Assembly: GCA_032433765.1 (NCBI GenBank)
Contig: JAVIAB010000160.1
Span: forward strand, 11,351,436 to 11,415,435
DNA: 64,000 bases
Direction: 5' to 3'
Origin: Megaustenia siamemsis
Taxonomy: Eukaryota > Mollusca > Gastropoda > Stylommatophora > Ariophantidae
The notes beneath the pieces are model-generated. The model was not told where the DNA came from and did no database searches. It saw only the letters and a program-made list of their open reading frames with translations. The position numbers were made by a program, and so were the translations under genes. Shown in pieces: positions 21,765 through 33,280 of the stretch (its first letter is position 1; every line of letters begins with the position of its first letter).

Positions 21765-23410
21765 TTTGCCGTCTCCACAACGAAGGTTGGCTACCGTGGA
21801 GCGCCATTCTGCTCTGTCTCTTGCTTTGATGGTGCAGGTTGTCATAGGCTTATTTGTCCATCTTTTGATGTTACTCGTCCATGTTAGTCTCGGTCTTCCT
21901 CTTTTATCTTGTATTTTCCCCTCCAGGATTACTTTTAGTAGGATGTTGTGTCTTTTAACATGGCCCAAAAATCGCATTTGTCTTGTTCGAATTGTGTCCA
22001 GCAGCTCTCTTTTCACTTTTAGCAGATTTAGGATTTCATCGTTTGTCCCCCGCTCCCTCCATTCAATTCTACCTATTTTTATATATATTCACATTTCAAA
22101 GGCTTCAATTCTCGGTTCTGTTTTCTTGTCTAATGTGCATGTTTCTGCACCATATAGGAATATTGAGATGTAACATTTTTCTATGCTTAGTTTTAGCCCT
22201 GGTGTTATTTGTTTTGATGTTAGTATGTTCTTCATGACATTAAAATTACTTTTTGCCATTCCTATTCTTTTGTTTATTTCAGTTGTACATTTCCCATCAC
22301 TGGTTATAGTATGTCCAAGGTAGTTGTAGTTCTGAACTGTCTCCAGGTCTATTCCTTCAATTTTGATATCCACTTGTGGGTTTTGAGTATTTTCTTTGTT
22401 TATGATCATAGTTTTAGAATTTTTGATATTCATATCTAATCCATATTTTTTGCTTGTTATTTTCTTCAATAATTTGTAAACATGTAATTGTAGATCTTTA
22501 GGATTTTCTGCTAGTAGTACAGTATCGTCAGCATATCTTAGGTTATTGATTATCTTTCCATTAATGTTTAAGCCTGTCATCTCTGTGATGTTTTTAAAGA
22601 TTTGCTCAGTGTATAGATTGAACAAGCTTGCTGATAGGATGCATCCATGTCTTACTCCTCTTTTTATATCAATGGGTGTAGAGTTCTCCTTGTTATATTT
22701 TATTTTTGCCGTTTGTTCCCAGTATAAATTACATATTAGTCGTATATCTGTGTCATCTAGATTTATATATTTTAGGCACTCTATACGTTGTTTGTGGTGT
22801 ACTCTATCAAAAGCTTTGGTGTAGTCTATGAAGCAGGCATAAATTGGTTTGTTTACTTCTGTGTACTTTTCGATTAATGTTCTCATGCAGAATATGGCTT
22901 CTTTTGTCCCGCTATTTTTCCTAAATCCAAATTGCTGCTCATCTAATTCAGTATTGATTTTATTCTGAATCCTTCCTTGTATAATTTTTAGCAAGATTTT
23001 TGTTAACATGGCTCATTAGGCTTATCGTTCTAAAATCATTGCATTCAACTGCACCATTTTTTTAGGCAATGCAATGAAAGTCAATGTTTTTAGTTCATTT
23101 GGTATGTATCCTGTATGGTATATGTCGTTTCATATGTCTGTAATCACTTCAATGCCAAAATCTTCTAGTGCCTGTATCATCTCTATCTGTATGCTGTCAG
23201 GTCCTGCTGCTTTTCACTTTTTCATTGTTTTTATAGCTTTTTCCACCTCAGATTTTAAGATTTTATAGCCTGATGTACATTTAATAACTGGTTTCTTGTC
23301 CCTTTGATCATGAAATAGTTCTGTTATATATACCTGCCATCTATCTATAATATCTTTGTCTGTTAGCATTTTTCATTTTCTGTCTGCAATGCATCCACCT
23401 TCTGTAGCTT
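21765..23410 (-). mobile_element. LINE family C, RT region to 3' end (dead)
   Basis: Minus-strand non-LTR element. Upstream degraded part (KKPVIKCTSGYKILKSEVEK, a stop, KAAGPDSIQIEMIQALEDFG), then RT, then the C-terminal region (FLGHVKRHNILLKVILEGK ... WRSTVANLRCGDG) and an (ATG/ATC)n tail at about 21752. Several frameshifts and at least one stop. The 5' endonuclease is absent. Shares its terminus with 17160-18570 and 44585-44990. Confidence 0.85.
22089..23009 (-). pseudogene. reverse transcriptase of LINE family C
   Basis: A 306-codon open remnant of the RT. Visible motifs: FIDYTKAFDR (60-69), GVRHGCILSA (118-127; H replaces the usual Q), RYADD (158-162) and the thumb region YLGHTITSDG. The frame breaks after EAFEM; the C-terminal part continues in another frame at 21759-22016 (MKRELLDTIRTRQMRFLGHV). 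RT chemistry residues survive but the ORF is split, so it is a pseudogene. Confidence 0.85.
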
Positions 23411-23734
23411 TTTTTAATTTTTATTAATAAATGTATATTTCTTGTTTAATATAGATTGTTTTATGTGAGAGCTGTATCAAATGCTGCAAATAATCACGTG
23501 AGCGAGTGGTGTTTGAATGAGGCGGTGGAGTGAGCCACACTCTTACATTTATTATTTATTGTTTTTGATCGCTGCTCGCCTCGCTGGTGTCAATATACAT
23601 TAGTCTCCATCACACACACATACATATAACAACCGCCATGTCATCATTATGTGCCTCACATAGAAGCACACACACACACACAAAACAAATGTGTTTACCA
23701 TTGCTTGCTACAGACCGTATATTTTCTGTCTTTC

Positions 23735-24020
23735 TTGTGTTCATTCGACGAGTACTAAATGAACTGATCTTCGTCATCCGTCCTTACAAAGACGTTAAGT
23801 GGACGTAGATGCGTTGTGATTTATTTGCGCCTTTCGACCTAACACATCCGACTTCAACACATTTTTAGTACCAATCTTCCTTCCCTCTTCGATCCCTACT
23901 CGCATGGCCGGACTAGACAGGTTAGTCTGTTTCTAGAGGCACCACGATGAGGTGGAGTATGATCTGGATGTTTCTGGTTCACGGATCCTAGTGCAAGCCA
24001 ACAGCTAGGAGTCGCTGACA
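23735..24020. repeat. dispersed repeat V
   Basis: Clear second copy of the repeat at 16490-16900: gttcattcgacgagtact, acacatccgacttcaaca, tcttcgatccctactcgcat, ggttagtctgtttctaga, ggttcacggatcctagtg. Confidence 0.7.
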
Positions 24021-24039
24021 ATAAAAAATCATGAAAAAA

Positions 24040-24590
24040 AGGTAGCCAAACAGGAACAGTGAGCTTAGATGACTTGAAAACAACCCTAGACCAACTGTGC
24101 AATAACTTCCAGAAAGTGATCATCCAGTGGGTACCATCACACTGTAATGTACACGGAATGAATGTGCAGACAAATTAGCTCAGGAAGGAAGGAGATTACC
24201 ACAAGAGAACCATCTGGTCAGCTACGATGAAGCCAAATTCATCATCAAAGTCCAGTACCATGATAAATGGAAACAAGAACACCTAAACTATAACGAGAGT
24301 GACGGATACCACCAACTATCAAGGAGGGATCAAGTCATCATACTTCGGCTACGCACTGGCCACAACAGAATGAGAAACCACATGTTCACCAAACTCAAAA
24401 TAGAAACTACCAGCCAATGTCACTGTACCCTGGATAACATGACAACAAAACACGATCTACAGGACTGCCCCCAGTACACAGACCTGAGAAGGACAATGTG
24501 GTCCTCGCCCACCTCCCTGGAAGAGAAACTGTATGGGTCAACGAAGCAGATAGTTGCCTTCATAAGAGAGTCTGGAGTCCTATTCTGAAT
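24040..24590 (+). pseudogene. RNase H and C-terminal tail of a family I-type LINE
   Basis: Reads TLDQLCNNFQKVIIQWVPSH, then (after a one-base deletion) NECADKLAQEGRRLPQ, DQVIILRLRTGHNRMRNHMF, CHCTLDNMTTKHDLQDCPQY and KQIVAFIRESGVLF followed by a stop at about 24588. The HC..D..H(L).C Cys/His arrangement after RNase H is the zf-RVT-like tail of RNase H LINEs. The frameshift within the HGNECAD motif and loss of the RT inactivate it. This is a different lineage from 19358-21520. Confidence 0.8.
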
Positions 24591-24821
24591 GACGTCATGA
24601 TTGCAGAAGGAGATGTCCTTGACAGCTTCCAGGTCTGTTGCTGTCGGGCTGTTGAAATAATCAGACCGTATATTTGATGTTCGTTAGAGTCATTTACTAA
24701 CGTTTCACCTATAGTTGTCTCCCCCTCGTACTTTAATTTCTAACGCTCTATCCCCTTGATTTATTTCCAATACTATTAAACATTGATCACTAATATCTTG
24801 ATGTTCCATAGACGTATCATC

Positions 24822-25255
24822 ATCATCATGTGCCGTATAGGCTGACCTAGGTCATCATGTCCTTCAGCATTTCTCTCTATACACAGTGCATCGTATCAAT
24901 TCTATCTTTGACTGTTTTCCATGCCATGACACCAAGCCATAGTGCCTCCTCTTTTTGTCGACCGCGATCTCTCTTTCCCTATATTTAGCCAGTTGTAACC
25001 AAGTATTCCAACATTCCTCTTTCTTATGCTGTGCCTGAAAATTGATAATTGTTTCTGATGTTTCTTATGAGCTCCCTTTTTGTATTGACCTATTTGAGGA
25101 TTACCTCGTTGGTCTTATCTGTCCTGGGAACTCTCAACACTCTTTTTGGAAATCTCATCTATGTGGCCTCTAATTGTTGTTGTTGTTGTTTTTTTTTTTT
25201 TTCGTTGTCTACTATTATCGATGATTCGTTTCCATATTTCAGAATTGGTCTTTGA
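24822..25255 (-). mobile_element. LINE family B C-terminal fragment with (TTG)n expansion
   Basis: Antisense copy of the family B end: ccgtataggctgacctaggt (terminus), tgactgttttccatgcca, ttcctaatgag-like KKGAHKK, and LEATIDEISKKSVESS. A (TTG)n plus T-run microsatellite (25178-25202) sits exactly where other copies read QMKRRLEATE, an in-place expansion. Dead. Confidence 0.75.
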
Positions 25256-25573
25256 AGACATATAAAACAATACAAATATTCTAACACATACAACTAAAAA
25301 AACACACAAAAGCATAAAACAAACAATTCACTTGGTGTCCCTTGATATTGGTCAACCAATTTACAATAATTTAATGTCATGTCACCTGCACAAACGACTA
25401 GACTGCGAATACACTCTGAAGCAAAGCACCATGTTTCAAGTGAATATATAAATCTGACTTCGTTTCTGAAGATTCTGAATAGTAATGCTGTGTCGGATAA
25501 TATAAAAATCGTCTTTTTTGGTAACGCAACAAAAGCAAAACATAGAAAATTGTCTGTACTAGATGAGCAATCT

Positions 25574-26988
25574 TCTTCTTCTACCTTTTAGCTCCCAGTG
25601 GAGCATAGGTCTTCAACAAACACTTTCCAAGTCGTTCTGTTTTTTGCAATTCTTTTAAGATCATTCCATGTCTTCCCCATCATCTTCATCTCTGCTTCAA
25701 TCTGTCTTCTCCAAGAATTCCTTGGTCTTCCTCTTTGTCTTTTCCCCTGGGGATTCCAAAAAAGGGCCTGTTGTGTAATACTCTCAGTTGGTTTCCGTAG
25801 TGTGTGTCCTATCCATCGCCATCGTCTTCGCTGTATTTCTTTATCCACTGGTATTTGACCGGTACATTTCCATAATTCCACGTTTGTGACTTTGTCCTGC
25901 CATTTCCATCCCTTTATTCTGCGCAAGCATCCATTAATGAAAGTCTGTACTTTCGTGATTGTCAATTTTGTTATTCTCCATGTTTCACAGCCATATAATA
26001 GAACCGACTTAACATTGGAGTTGAAAATTTGTATTTTTGTATTTAGCCTAATTTCTTTGGATTTCCATATGTTTCCCAGTGCAATGAAAGCTCCTCTTGC
26101 TTTTGATATCCTTATTTTGGTATCGTTTTCTGTTCCTCCCTCTTTATCTATATTACTGCCCAGATATATATAAGATTGTACGTCTAGTAGAGGTATTTCT
26201 CCTAGTTTTATTTGGTTATTGCCAACTGCATTAATTCTCATAATGTTGGTCTTATCTCTATTAATCTTTAGTCCTAGCTGTTGTGATCTCTCATCTAATA
26301 TACTCATTTTATCTTGCATCTGTTGGTGGCTGTGTGATAGGAGAGCTATGTCATCAGCAAAGTCTAAATCATCAAGTTGTTTGGTCAGTGACCACTGGAT
26401 CCCATTTCTGTTGTTTTGAGTTATTTTCATAATCCAATCTATGGCCAGTAGAAAGAGAAATGGAGACAGAAGGCATCCTTGCCTTACTCCTGTTCTTATT
26501 TCAAATGCTTCTGTAAGCTGTCCTTCATGCACCACACTACATTTTGTTCCTTCATACATTGTTTTTATCAGGTTAATAAACTTTATGGGGATTCCATAAT
26601 GACTCAGCAACTTCCAAAGCATTCTTCTGTCTAAACTATCAAATGCCTTTTCGTAATCGTATTAGGCAGAATCATTCTGGAGAGACTAAAAGAGGCTATA
26701 GAGAAACACTTGAGAGATGAACAAGCAGGTTTTAGGAAGAACAGATCATGTGCTGATCAAATAACTACTCTACGTATAATAGTTGAACAAAGTTTAGAAC
26801 TAAAATCCCCACTTTATATTGGATTCATAGATTACGAAAAGGCATTTGATAGTTTAGACAGAAGAATGCTTTGGAAGTTGCTGAGTCATTATGGAATCCC
26901 CATAAAGTTTATTAACCTGATAAAAACAATGTATGAAGGAACAAAATGTAGTGTGGTGCATGAAGGACAGCTTACAGAAGCATTTGAA
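25574..26988 (-). mobile_element. RTE-like LINE (R2) with twin-priming 5' inversion and TSD
   Basis: The TSD atgagcaatct lies at 25563-25573 and 26989-26999. From 26661 down to 25574 the element is sense on the minus strand, ending in an (AGA)n-like tail. From 26662 to 26988 the 5' part is inverted (sense on plus: HLRDEQAGFRKNRSCADQIT, then LYIGFIDYEKAFDSLDRR). About 160 bp (DYEKAFDS to EGQLTEAFE) are present in both arms. This is the product expected from twin priming during target-primed reverse transcription. Confidence 0.9.
25588..26622 (-). CDS. RTE-like reverse transcriptase, N-truncated
   Basis: 344 open codons from RT motif 3 to the natural C-terminus CSTGS. Motifs: GVRQGCLLSP (45-54), FADD (88-91), thumb YLGSNIDKEG, and the RTE C-terminus (RRRWRWIGHTLRKP, GKRQRGRPRNSWRRQIEAEM, TWNDLKRIAKNRTTWKVF). 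It reads without stops through the 3' two-thirds, implying a recent insertion. It lacks the endonuclease and RT fingers because of the inversion, so it cannot be autonomous. Upstream codons to 26661 are also open (DYEKAFDSLDRR). Confidence 0.85.
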   Translation of the reverse strand: MLWKLLSHYGIPIKFINLIKTMYEGTKCSVVHEGQLTEAFEIRTGVRQGCLLSPFLFLLAIDWIMKITQNNRNGIQWSLTKQLDDLDFADDIALLSHSHQQMQDKMSILDERSQQLGLKINRDKTNIMRINAVGNNQIKLGEIPLLDVQSYIYLGSNIDKEGGTENDTKIRISKARGAFIALGNIWKSKEIRLNTKIQIFNSNVKSVLLYGCETWRITKLTITKVQTFINGCLRRIKGWKWQDKVTNVELWKCTGQIPVDKEIQRRRWRWIGHTLRKPTESITQQALFWNPQGKRQRGRPRNSWRRQIEAEMKMMGKTWNDLKRIAKNRTTWKVFVEDLCSTGS

Positions 26989-26999
26989 ATGAGCAATCT

Positions 27000-27662
27000 A
27001 TTATATCGTTAATTATATTGTTAATTATATCAACATATATGAAGCAGAATGTACGAGTATATCAAAAAGTTAAACAGCACAGCTCTGGAAATAGTTATGA
27101 TTATATTAGTGCAAAAATAATGCATTTATGGCGCTTCATTAAATGAAACAAATAAATATTTTGCTCATGTTTTTGTGTGTTAATATACTCGTCAAATGGG
27201 AATATACAATTGCATAGCTATGACCTCTTTTTAAAAAGTACAAATAAAATGTCCGTAGACTACGCCTGTGAGCAGTCACTGTCAATATTGGAAATTCAAA
27301 ATGTCAACTTAGCTCAAATTTGTTTTCATTGTCATCTCCTTTATTTATCACCACTTCATTGTCACCCAGAAATGGGCGTTTGACGTTTAGTTCCACAGCA
27401 AATCTGCATTCTTCGACCCGAGACATTCGACTCTGCCACCTAACTTGTCGTGAGTTTGCTTTCCTCTTTAATAATGACTCATTTGTGGAGAGTTAGGTGA
27501 TGTAACTCTAGACATGCGTGTCTGTGGGATCTTGGTCAACTCGGGTACACTGACGCTGATTCTAGAAGCCAGCTACAAGTTGATGATTACAGCTATCAGC
27601 TCCTGCTATGTGCTGCTCATTCTTGTGCAATTACCACACAAGTTAGTTCTTTTTTTATTAAA
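27000..27662. other. unassigned; possible diverged repeat V at 27330-27540
   Basis: AT-rich spacer. The part with gacattcgactctgccacc and cgggtacactgacgctgatt has the same landmarks in order as repeat V but is weakly conserved. Confidence 0.35.
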
Positions 27663-28530
27663 CAAAGTAATCATGGCTCTTTGATCACCAAATAAAGCAA
27701 TCATGGCTCTTTGATCACCGAATAAAGAATATTAGGCTCTATGATCACCAAATAAAGCAATAATGGCTCTTTGATCACCGAATAAAGCAATCATGGCTCT
27801 TTTATCACCAAATAAAGCAATCATGGCTCTTTGACAACCAAATAAAGCAATCATGGCTCTTTGATCACCGAATAAAGCAACAATTGCCCTTTATCACCAA
27901 ATAAAGCAATCATGGCTCTTTGCTCACCAAATAAAGCAATCATGGCTCTTTGATCACAAAATAAAGCAATCATGGCTCTTTGATCACCAAATAAAGCAAC
28001 CATGGCTCTTTGATCACCAAATAAAGCAACAATGGCTCTTTGATCACCAAATAAAGCAACAATGGCTCTTTGATCACCAAATAAAGCAACAACGGCTCTT
28101 TGATCACCAAATAAAGCAATCAAGGCTCTTTGATCACCAAATAAAGCAACAAGGCTCTTTGATCACCAAATAAAGCAATCATGGCTCTTTGATCACCAAA
28201 TAAAGCAACAATGGCTCATTGATCACCAAATAAAGCAATCATGGCTCTTTGTTCATCAAATAAAGCAATTTTAGGCTCTTTGATCACCAAATAAAGCAAT
28301 CATAGCTATTTGATCACCAAATAAAGCAATCACGGCTCTTTGATCACCAAATAAAGCAATCATGGCTCTTTGATCACCAACTAAGCAATCACAGCTCTTT
28401 GATCACCAAATAAAGCAATCATGGCTCTTTGATCACCAAATAAAGCAATCACGGCTCTTTGATCACCAAATAAGCAATCATGGCTCTTTGATCACCAAAT
28501 AAAGCAATCATGGCTCTTTGATCACCAAAT
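27663..28530. repeat. 30-bp satellite with AATAAA in nearly every unit
   Basis: About 29 units of atggctctttgatcaccaaa plus taaagcaatc. Nearly every unit reads caaataaagca on the plus strand and so carries an AATAAA hexamer. Occasional 28-29-bp units shift frame. Confidence 0.95.
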
Positions 28531-28715
28531 AAACAACCACCGTACTTTATTTTGGCAGCCATGGTGGCGACGAACTGGTTAGACCATTGACCTGCCTTCT
28601 CGATGTGGACAGAGTTAAACCCACAGCAGTAGTGGCATCTCTAACTCCAACAACCTCCGAGCACACCCGGTGGAAACAATTGGAGAAATACAAGATCTGG
28701 CGTGCTACCAAACTT

Positions 28716-28866
28716 CATTCTTAAATACGTTGATGGCTTTGAGACCAACAAAAACCTGGACATGCAACTTAAACACGTCGATGGCTTTGAGGCCAACAAA
28801 AACCTGGACATGCAACTTAAACACGTCGATGGCTTTGAGGCCAACAAAAACCTGGACATGCAAATG
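28716..28866. repeat. 48-bp tandem repeat, three copies
   Basis: Three units containing gatggctttgaggccaacaa and aacctggacatgcaacttaa. Flanks look single-copy. A short plus frame is open through the copies but has no splice or start support. Confidence 0.9.
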
Positions 28867-29109
28867 ATATTCCTAAATACATCACACAAGTACCCTGTAT
28901 GTTTCCCCACTGTGTGAGAGGACTAGATTTCACTATCTGACCACATTTAAACAGTTTGAAAACAAAGAAACTGCACCATAAATAAGCATGGAAAGCATAC
29001 TGCCTTTATGTATTCTTTCTTTGGTGTTCGTGCTCAACTGGGCTAGTACCCAAATATAATTCATTATTTAAAATACAATATATATATTTTTTTTTTTAAA
29101 CTATCTTTA

Positions 29110-29342
29110 CGGCATTTTCCCAGTTACTGAGGTCTGCTCGGGAGTGGGGGAGGGGGAGGCACCACTTATAGGACCAGTGAATAAAGGCCGCATGTCCAGT
29201 GCTGTCGCCACGAGGTGTTCCGTCTGAGTTTTGATTTCACCCCCAACAGAAAAAAAAATGTGGACCCTACCGAGATTAGAACCCACAGTCTCCTGGTTGG
29301 AAACCCGACAAGTTATCGAATAAGCCACCTGCTCTCCTATAA
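29110..29342 (-). mobile_element. tRNA-derived SINE (separate family)
   Basis: On the minus strand it starts at ggagagcaggtggcttattc (A-box-like gtggctta), with a B box gggttctaatctcggt, then a G/C-rich body with cctcccccactcccg. Only one copy is seen in the window, so the family assignment is tentative. Confidence 0.6.
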
Positions 29343-29393
29343 TCAAATATAATGTGCCATTATAATAACAATGAGTTAATAATAATAATAATG

Positions 29394-29628
29394 GGAGCCG
29401 CAATAGCTCAGTGGTTAGTGAACTGGACTACAAAGGACAAGAGGTAGGGTTCGATCCCAACCGATGGCTTCCGGGTTCACCCAGCCTTTAATGGGTACCT
29501 GATTTTTTTCAGGGAAAGTTAAGCGGCACGAGCGTAATACCGACCACATTACCCCAAAAATCATATGCCGAAGGTCTGTAAAATATAGGGTCACTAACAC
29601 CATATTCCCTATACGCCACTTGGCGTGA

Positions 29629-29663
<35 letters not shown>

Positions 29664-29680
29664 GACGACTTTACTTTTTC
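29394..29680 (+). mobile_element. SINE-1 with 32-nt G-run
   Basis: Full tRNA-like head (gggagccgcaatagctcagt, B box ggttcgatccc) and SINE-1 body. Between the body end (cttggcgtgac) and the tail (gacgacgactttacttttt) lies an uninterrupted run of 32 G (29630-29661). Flanks are AAT-rich (aataataat on both sides), consistent with a TSD. A partial copy of module M follows at 29698-29748. Confidence 0.9.
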
Positions 29681-29697
29681 TATAAATAATAATATAA

Positions 29698-29748
29698 CTA
29701 TTCTTTACCTCCCTCATAAAGAGGCCCGAGGCCCCGGTAACACATGGG
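29698..29748 (-). mobile_element. module M fragment
   Basis: On the minus strand cccatgtgttaccggggcc then gagggaggtaaagaatag, matching the first 50 bp of the elements at 53584-53853 and 40818-41005. Confidence 0.6.
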
Positions 29749-29978
29749 ATAAGGTCCTTTCAACTGCTTGTGTTCTTATCACAGGAATCTACTGACAGCT
29801 TGTAGAGACTCCGAATATCATTCAGCTCTGCATTTCAATGGTTCCTCACAGCTGTAAGCAACAGACACGAAGTATGCAATGTTTCCTTTGCTTATTTCCC
29901 CTTTTGTATGACTTCAGCTTCTCAACAGTTCATGAGTAAACATGCCCTGAGTAGCTTGTCATGATACACATTCCATCT

Positions 29979-30443
29979 TCTTCTTCTACCTTTCAGCTCT
30001 CTGTGGAGCATAGGTCTTCAACAAACACTTTCCAAGCCGTTCTGTTTCTTGCCATTCTTATAAGATCATTCCAAGTCTTCCCATCATCCTCATCTCTGCT
30101 TCCACCTGTCTTCTCCAAGAATATTTTGATCGTCCACTTTGTCACTTCTCTTAGGGATTCCAAAAGAAAAGGGCCTGTGGTGTAAAATTCTCAATTGGCT
30201 TTCACAGTGTGTGTCCTAACCAGCAACATCATCTTCATTGAATCTCTCTGTCCACTGGTATTTGACTGGTACTTTCCCATAATTCTGCTTTAGTGATTTT
30301 GTCTGCCATTTCCATCCTTTTATTCTGCACAGGCATCCATTAATGAAGGTCTGTATTTTTTTTATTATCATTTTTATTGTTCTCCATGTTTCACAGCCAT
30401 ATAATAGGACTGATTTAACATTATAGTTGAGCATTTTTATTTG
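29979..30443 (-). mobile_element. R2 LINE 3' fragment with TSD
   Basis: 5'-truncated, degraded R2 copy (YNVKSVLLYGCETWRTIKMI, FINGCLCRIKGWKWQ) ending in the (AGA)n-type tail, bracketed by acattccatct at 29968-29978 and 30444-30454. Multiple frame breaks. Confidence 0.88.
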
Positions 30444-30454
30444 ACATTCCATCT

Positions 30455-32046
30455 ACTGGCCTGTAAACTCACAATTTTCTTCTATTGCCTTCTTAAATAA
30501 CGATATGAGAGTAGCATGGTGGTCAAACAATTGTTGTCCACCGGGATTAAAAAATACAGAGCAAACCTTTTATATTTAACAGCAAACCTGTACAACACAC
30601 CAAGCAACAGTTTTTTTAAGTGTTACAAATTGAAAAAATAAAAACCTTATACATCACATTTTTGGGGGGTATTTTTTTCTTAACAAAGTACAATTTGTTA
30701 AACCTTGTGTCTTCTAAGTTATATTATATCACAAAAACCATTACAAAGTTTAGTTTAAACTAGGTTTCTATTTGTTATGTGCATCATGTAGTGTGGATGA
30801 TCTATCTCAGTATTTATGGTTCATTTTAAATGAAAGTTTGGTACAATTTAATTGACTAGCATATGTATAAGTAGAGTTTTTTTCCCTTCTGCAAACATTG
30901 TATTTCATCAAAATGTTATGCATAGATTTTCATTGAATTTTTAAAAATACAGAAAATTGCATTAAAAGTCCTATTCTCCCTTAAATTTTGTCTTGTGCCT
31001 TGTAAGACATACAAGTCCATTTTTAAGAAAAACTCTTGTGACAAAAGGTATGACATAGTTTCATGTCTCAGTTGTTTCAGGTGTAAAATTGTACATCTGT
31101 GGAAAAGGGTAACAACAACGAGAGAGTACAAAGTAGAGACCCATCCTCCTTAATATAATCTTATGGTTTCTGTGGCTCACCAACTATTCATACTAACCCT
31201 CTCATTCGGTCACTATGACTTGGGTCACTCCTTGCTGATCCTGCAACTTAGTGAGTGTGTATGCACACCTGTTTGTTGATAATATTTTAGCAGTCTTGGA
31301 CAATTTTCTCAGTTATGAAACATCACTAAAGTATAATTCTGCTATAGTACATTAACAACTATCATAAGAGAGGCTATAAGTTAAATTTGTTGGAACATTT
31401 GTGGTTAAATTATGGTTTTATTATGGTTACACCAGAGAAGGTTAAATTTGTCAAATGTTGAAATATTTATTCACATAAATGTTCTTGGACTAAAATATCA
31501 AAATTATATATAAAATTACATTAAAAATTAACTGTTCTAGAATATTCATATTTTTTCCCCATTTTCCCAAATTTGAACCACTCCATAAAAAAATACTAAT
31601 CTCTAAAATGAGTGGAATGTTGTTTCCTCAGGACATCTTCATTCATACATGTAGCAATGTTTTTATAACTAGGACCGAAATGCTACTTTGAGATAGAATG
31701 AACAGCCATGTATGGTACATCAATTTACTCTCTTCGTATTTCCTAACTGCTGTCTGTGAGCTGACGAATGCAAGCCCCCATCTACTCTTTTATATCAACT
31801 AGACCCATTCTCGTCTTTATTTAAAACCCAACCCCAGAACCTGGAATTCAAGCTTTATAAGACTGTCATTGTCTGTGATCATCATGAGTCAATCTAAACT
31901 CCAGGCTCGTGATCTCAATCAATATGGATTCTGTCAGCATTATGAATGTCAGCATTACAGACCCATCTAGAACACAATCTTAAAAGCCTTCACTGCCCTG
32001 GATGTCTTCATGACCAGGACTGTGCATAGCAGAATTAGTGGTAGAC
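30455..32046. other. AT-rich unassigned sequence
   Basis: 1.6 kb with many T- and A-runs. I found no repeat unit, splice-bounded open frame or element end. Confidence 0.5.
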
Positions 32047-32058
32047 TCAGTCAGTCAT

Positions 32059-32312
32059 GGGAGCCACGATAGCTCAATGGTTAGTACTGGACTGCAAAGG
32101 ACAAGAGGTCGGGTTCGATCCTGATCGGCGGCTTTCGGGTTCACCCAGCCTTAAATGGGTACCGGATTTTTTTCTGGGAAAGTAAAGTGGCACGGGTGTA
32201 ATACTGACCACATTATCCCAAAAATCATGTGCTGAAGGTCTGTAAAATTTATGGTCACTAACACCATATTCCCTATACTCCACTTGGCGTGACTGGGCAC
32301 TTTACTTACTTT
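32059..32312 (+). mobile_element. SINE-1, full length with TSD
   Basis: Head gggagccacgatagctcaat, B box ggttcgatcctg, body, and the tail cactttacttac. The 12-bp TSD tcagtcagtcat lies at 32047-32058 and 32313-32324. Confidence 0.93.
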
Positions 32313-32324
32313 TCAGTCAGTCAT

Positions 32325-33280
32325 AGATGCAGTGCCCCTAGGAAATGTTACTTTTTATTTCTTTTCTTTCACCAACACCAAAACAGTGAAGCTGGAGTGT
32401 CCTGCCCAGGGCACGAGTCTGGGCAGAAGAAGCATAAGAGAAGTTGTTGAACACGCAACATATTTTTTCTCTCCACTCAGCCGAGTGATCCAAAGATCTG
32501 ACAGGGCCAGAACAATTTGGTGCCAACTGCGTCATATGAGTTGCCAGAGCAAATATTGAAATCAACACTGATACATATAAATACATAAAGTGACATTATT
32601 CCAGATTTTAACTGTACCGTCTTCCTGTTCTGAATTATGATTACCATTATTCTGTCTATAAATGTATAGCAGTGATAATTTATATCCTATTTATAAATAA
32701 ATATAAACAGTGAAACTTTATAATGTGTTGACATATCTATGACAACTTAAATACTTTCTTACTTGTTTAGAATGTATGAAAACTAATACCTTTTTTTACC
32801 TTTTTATAAATGAATGAAAACAGTGATAATTTCTGACAACTTCACTCAAAAAGACCAATAAATGTAATGCAGAAATATTATTCATGTCATGAAAAACAAC
32901 TTTTTTTTAATAAGAAAAATAATGAGGTAATTTTGTAAAAAAACAAATCAACCAACAAAAAAAAACACAAACACTAACAAAATGATGAGTATTCAACGAT
33001 TAGTAACACTACAGAAAATACATGCCAATTGAACTCTTTGCCTGCTTGTTATGATTTTTTAAACTGAACATTTATAGCGCACACAAATTATTTAAAATAT
33101 ATGTTCATAGATTTATGTCGCAGGAAGATGGAGCACAGTCCAATTCAGCCTTGGACAGCTCTAAGCTAATCACCTTTGTTGCCAAACAAAAAATTGGACT
33201 AGTCTTACGCATAATTCCACTTGTGTTTTTCGCATATAATAAGATTATGGCCTAAATTCATTTTAGTTTCAGTTCTCAAA
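32325..33280. other. unassigned, mostly AT-rich
   Basis: 32340-32570 is GC-richer with short open frames on both strands but no recognised motif. The remainder is AT-rich and featureless. Confidence 0.4.

Noticed and set aside
25588..26622. Host gene encoding a reverse transcriptase-like protein
   Set aside because: TSD, tail and inversion show it is a LINE insertion.
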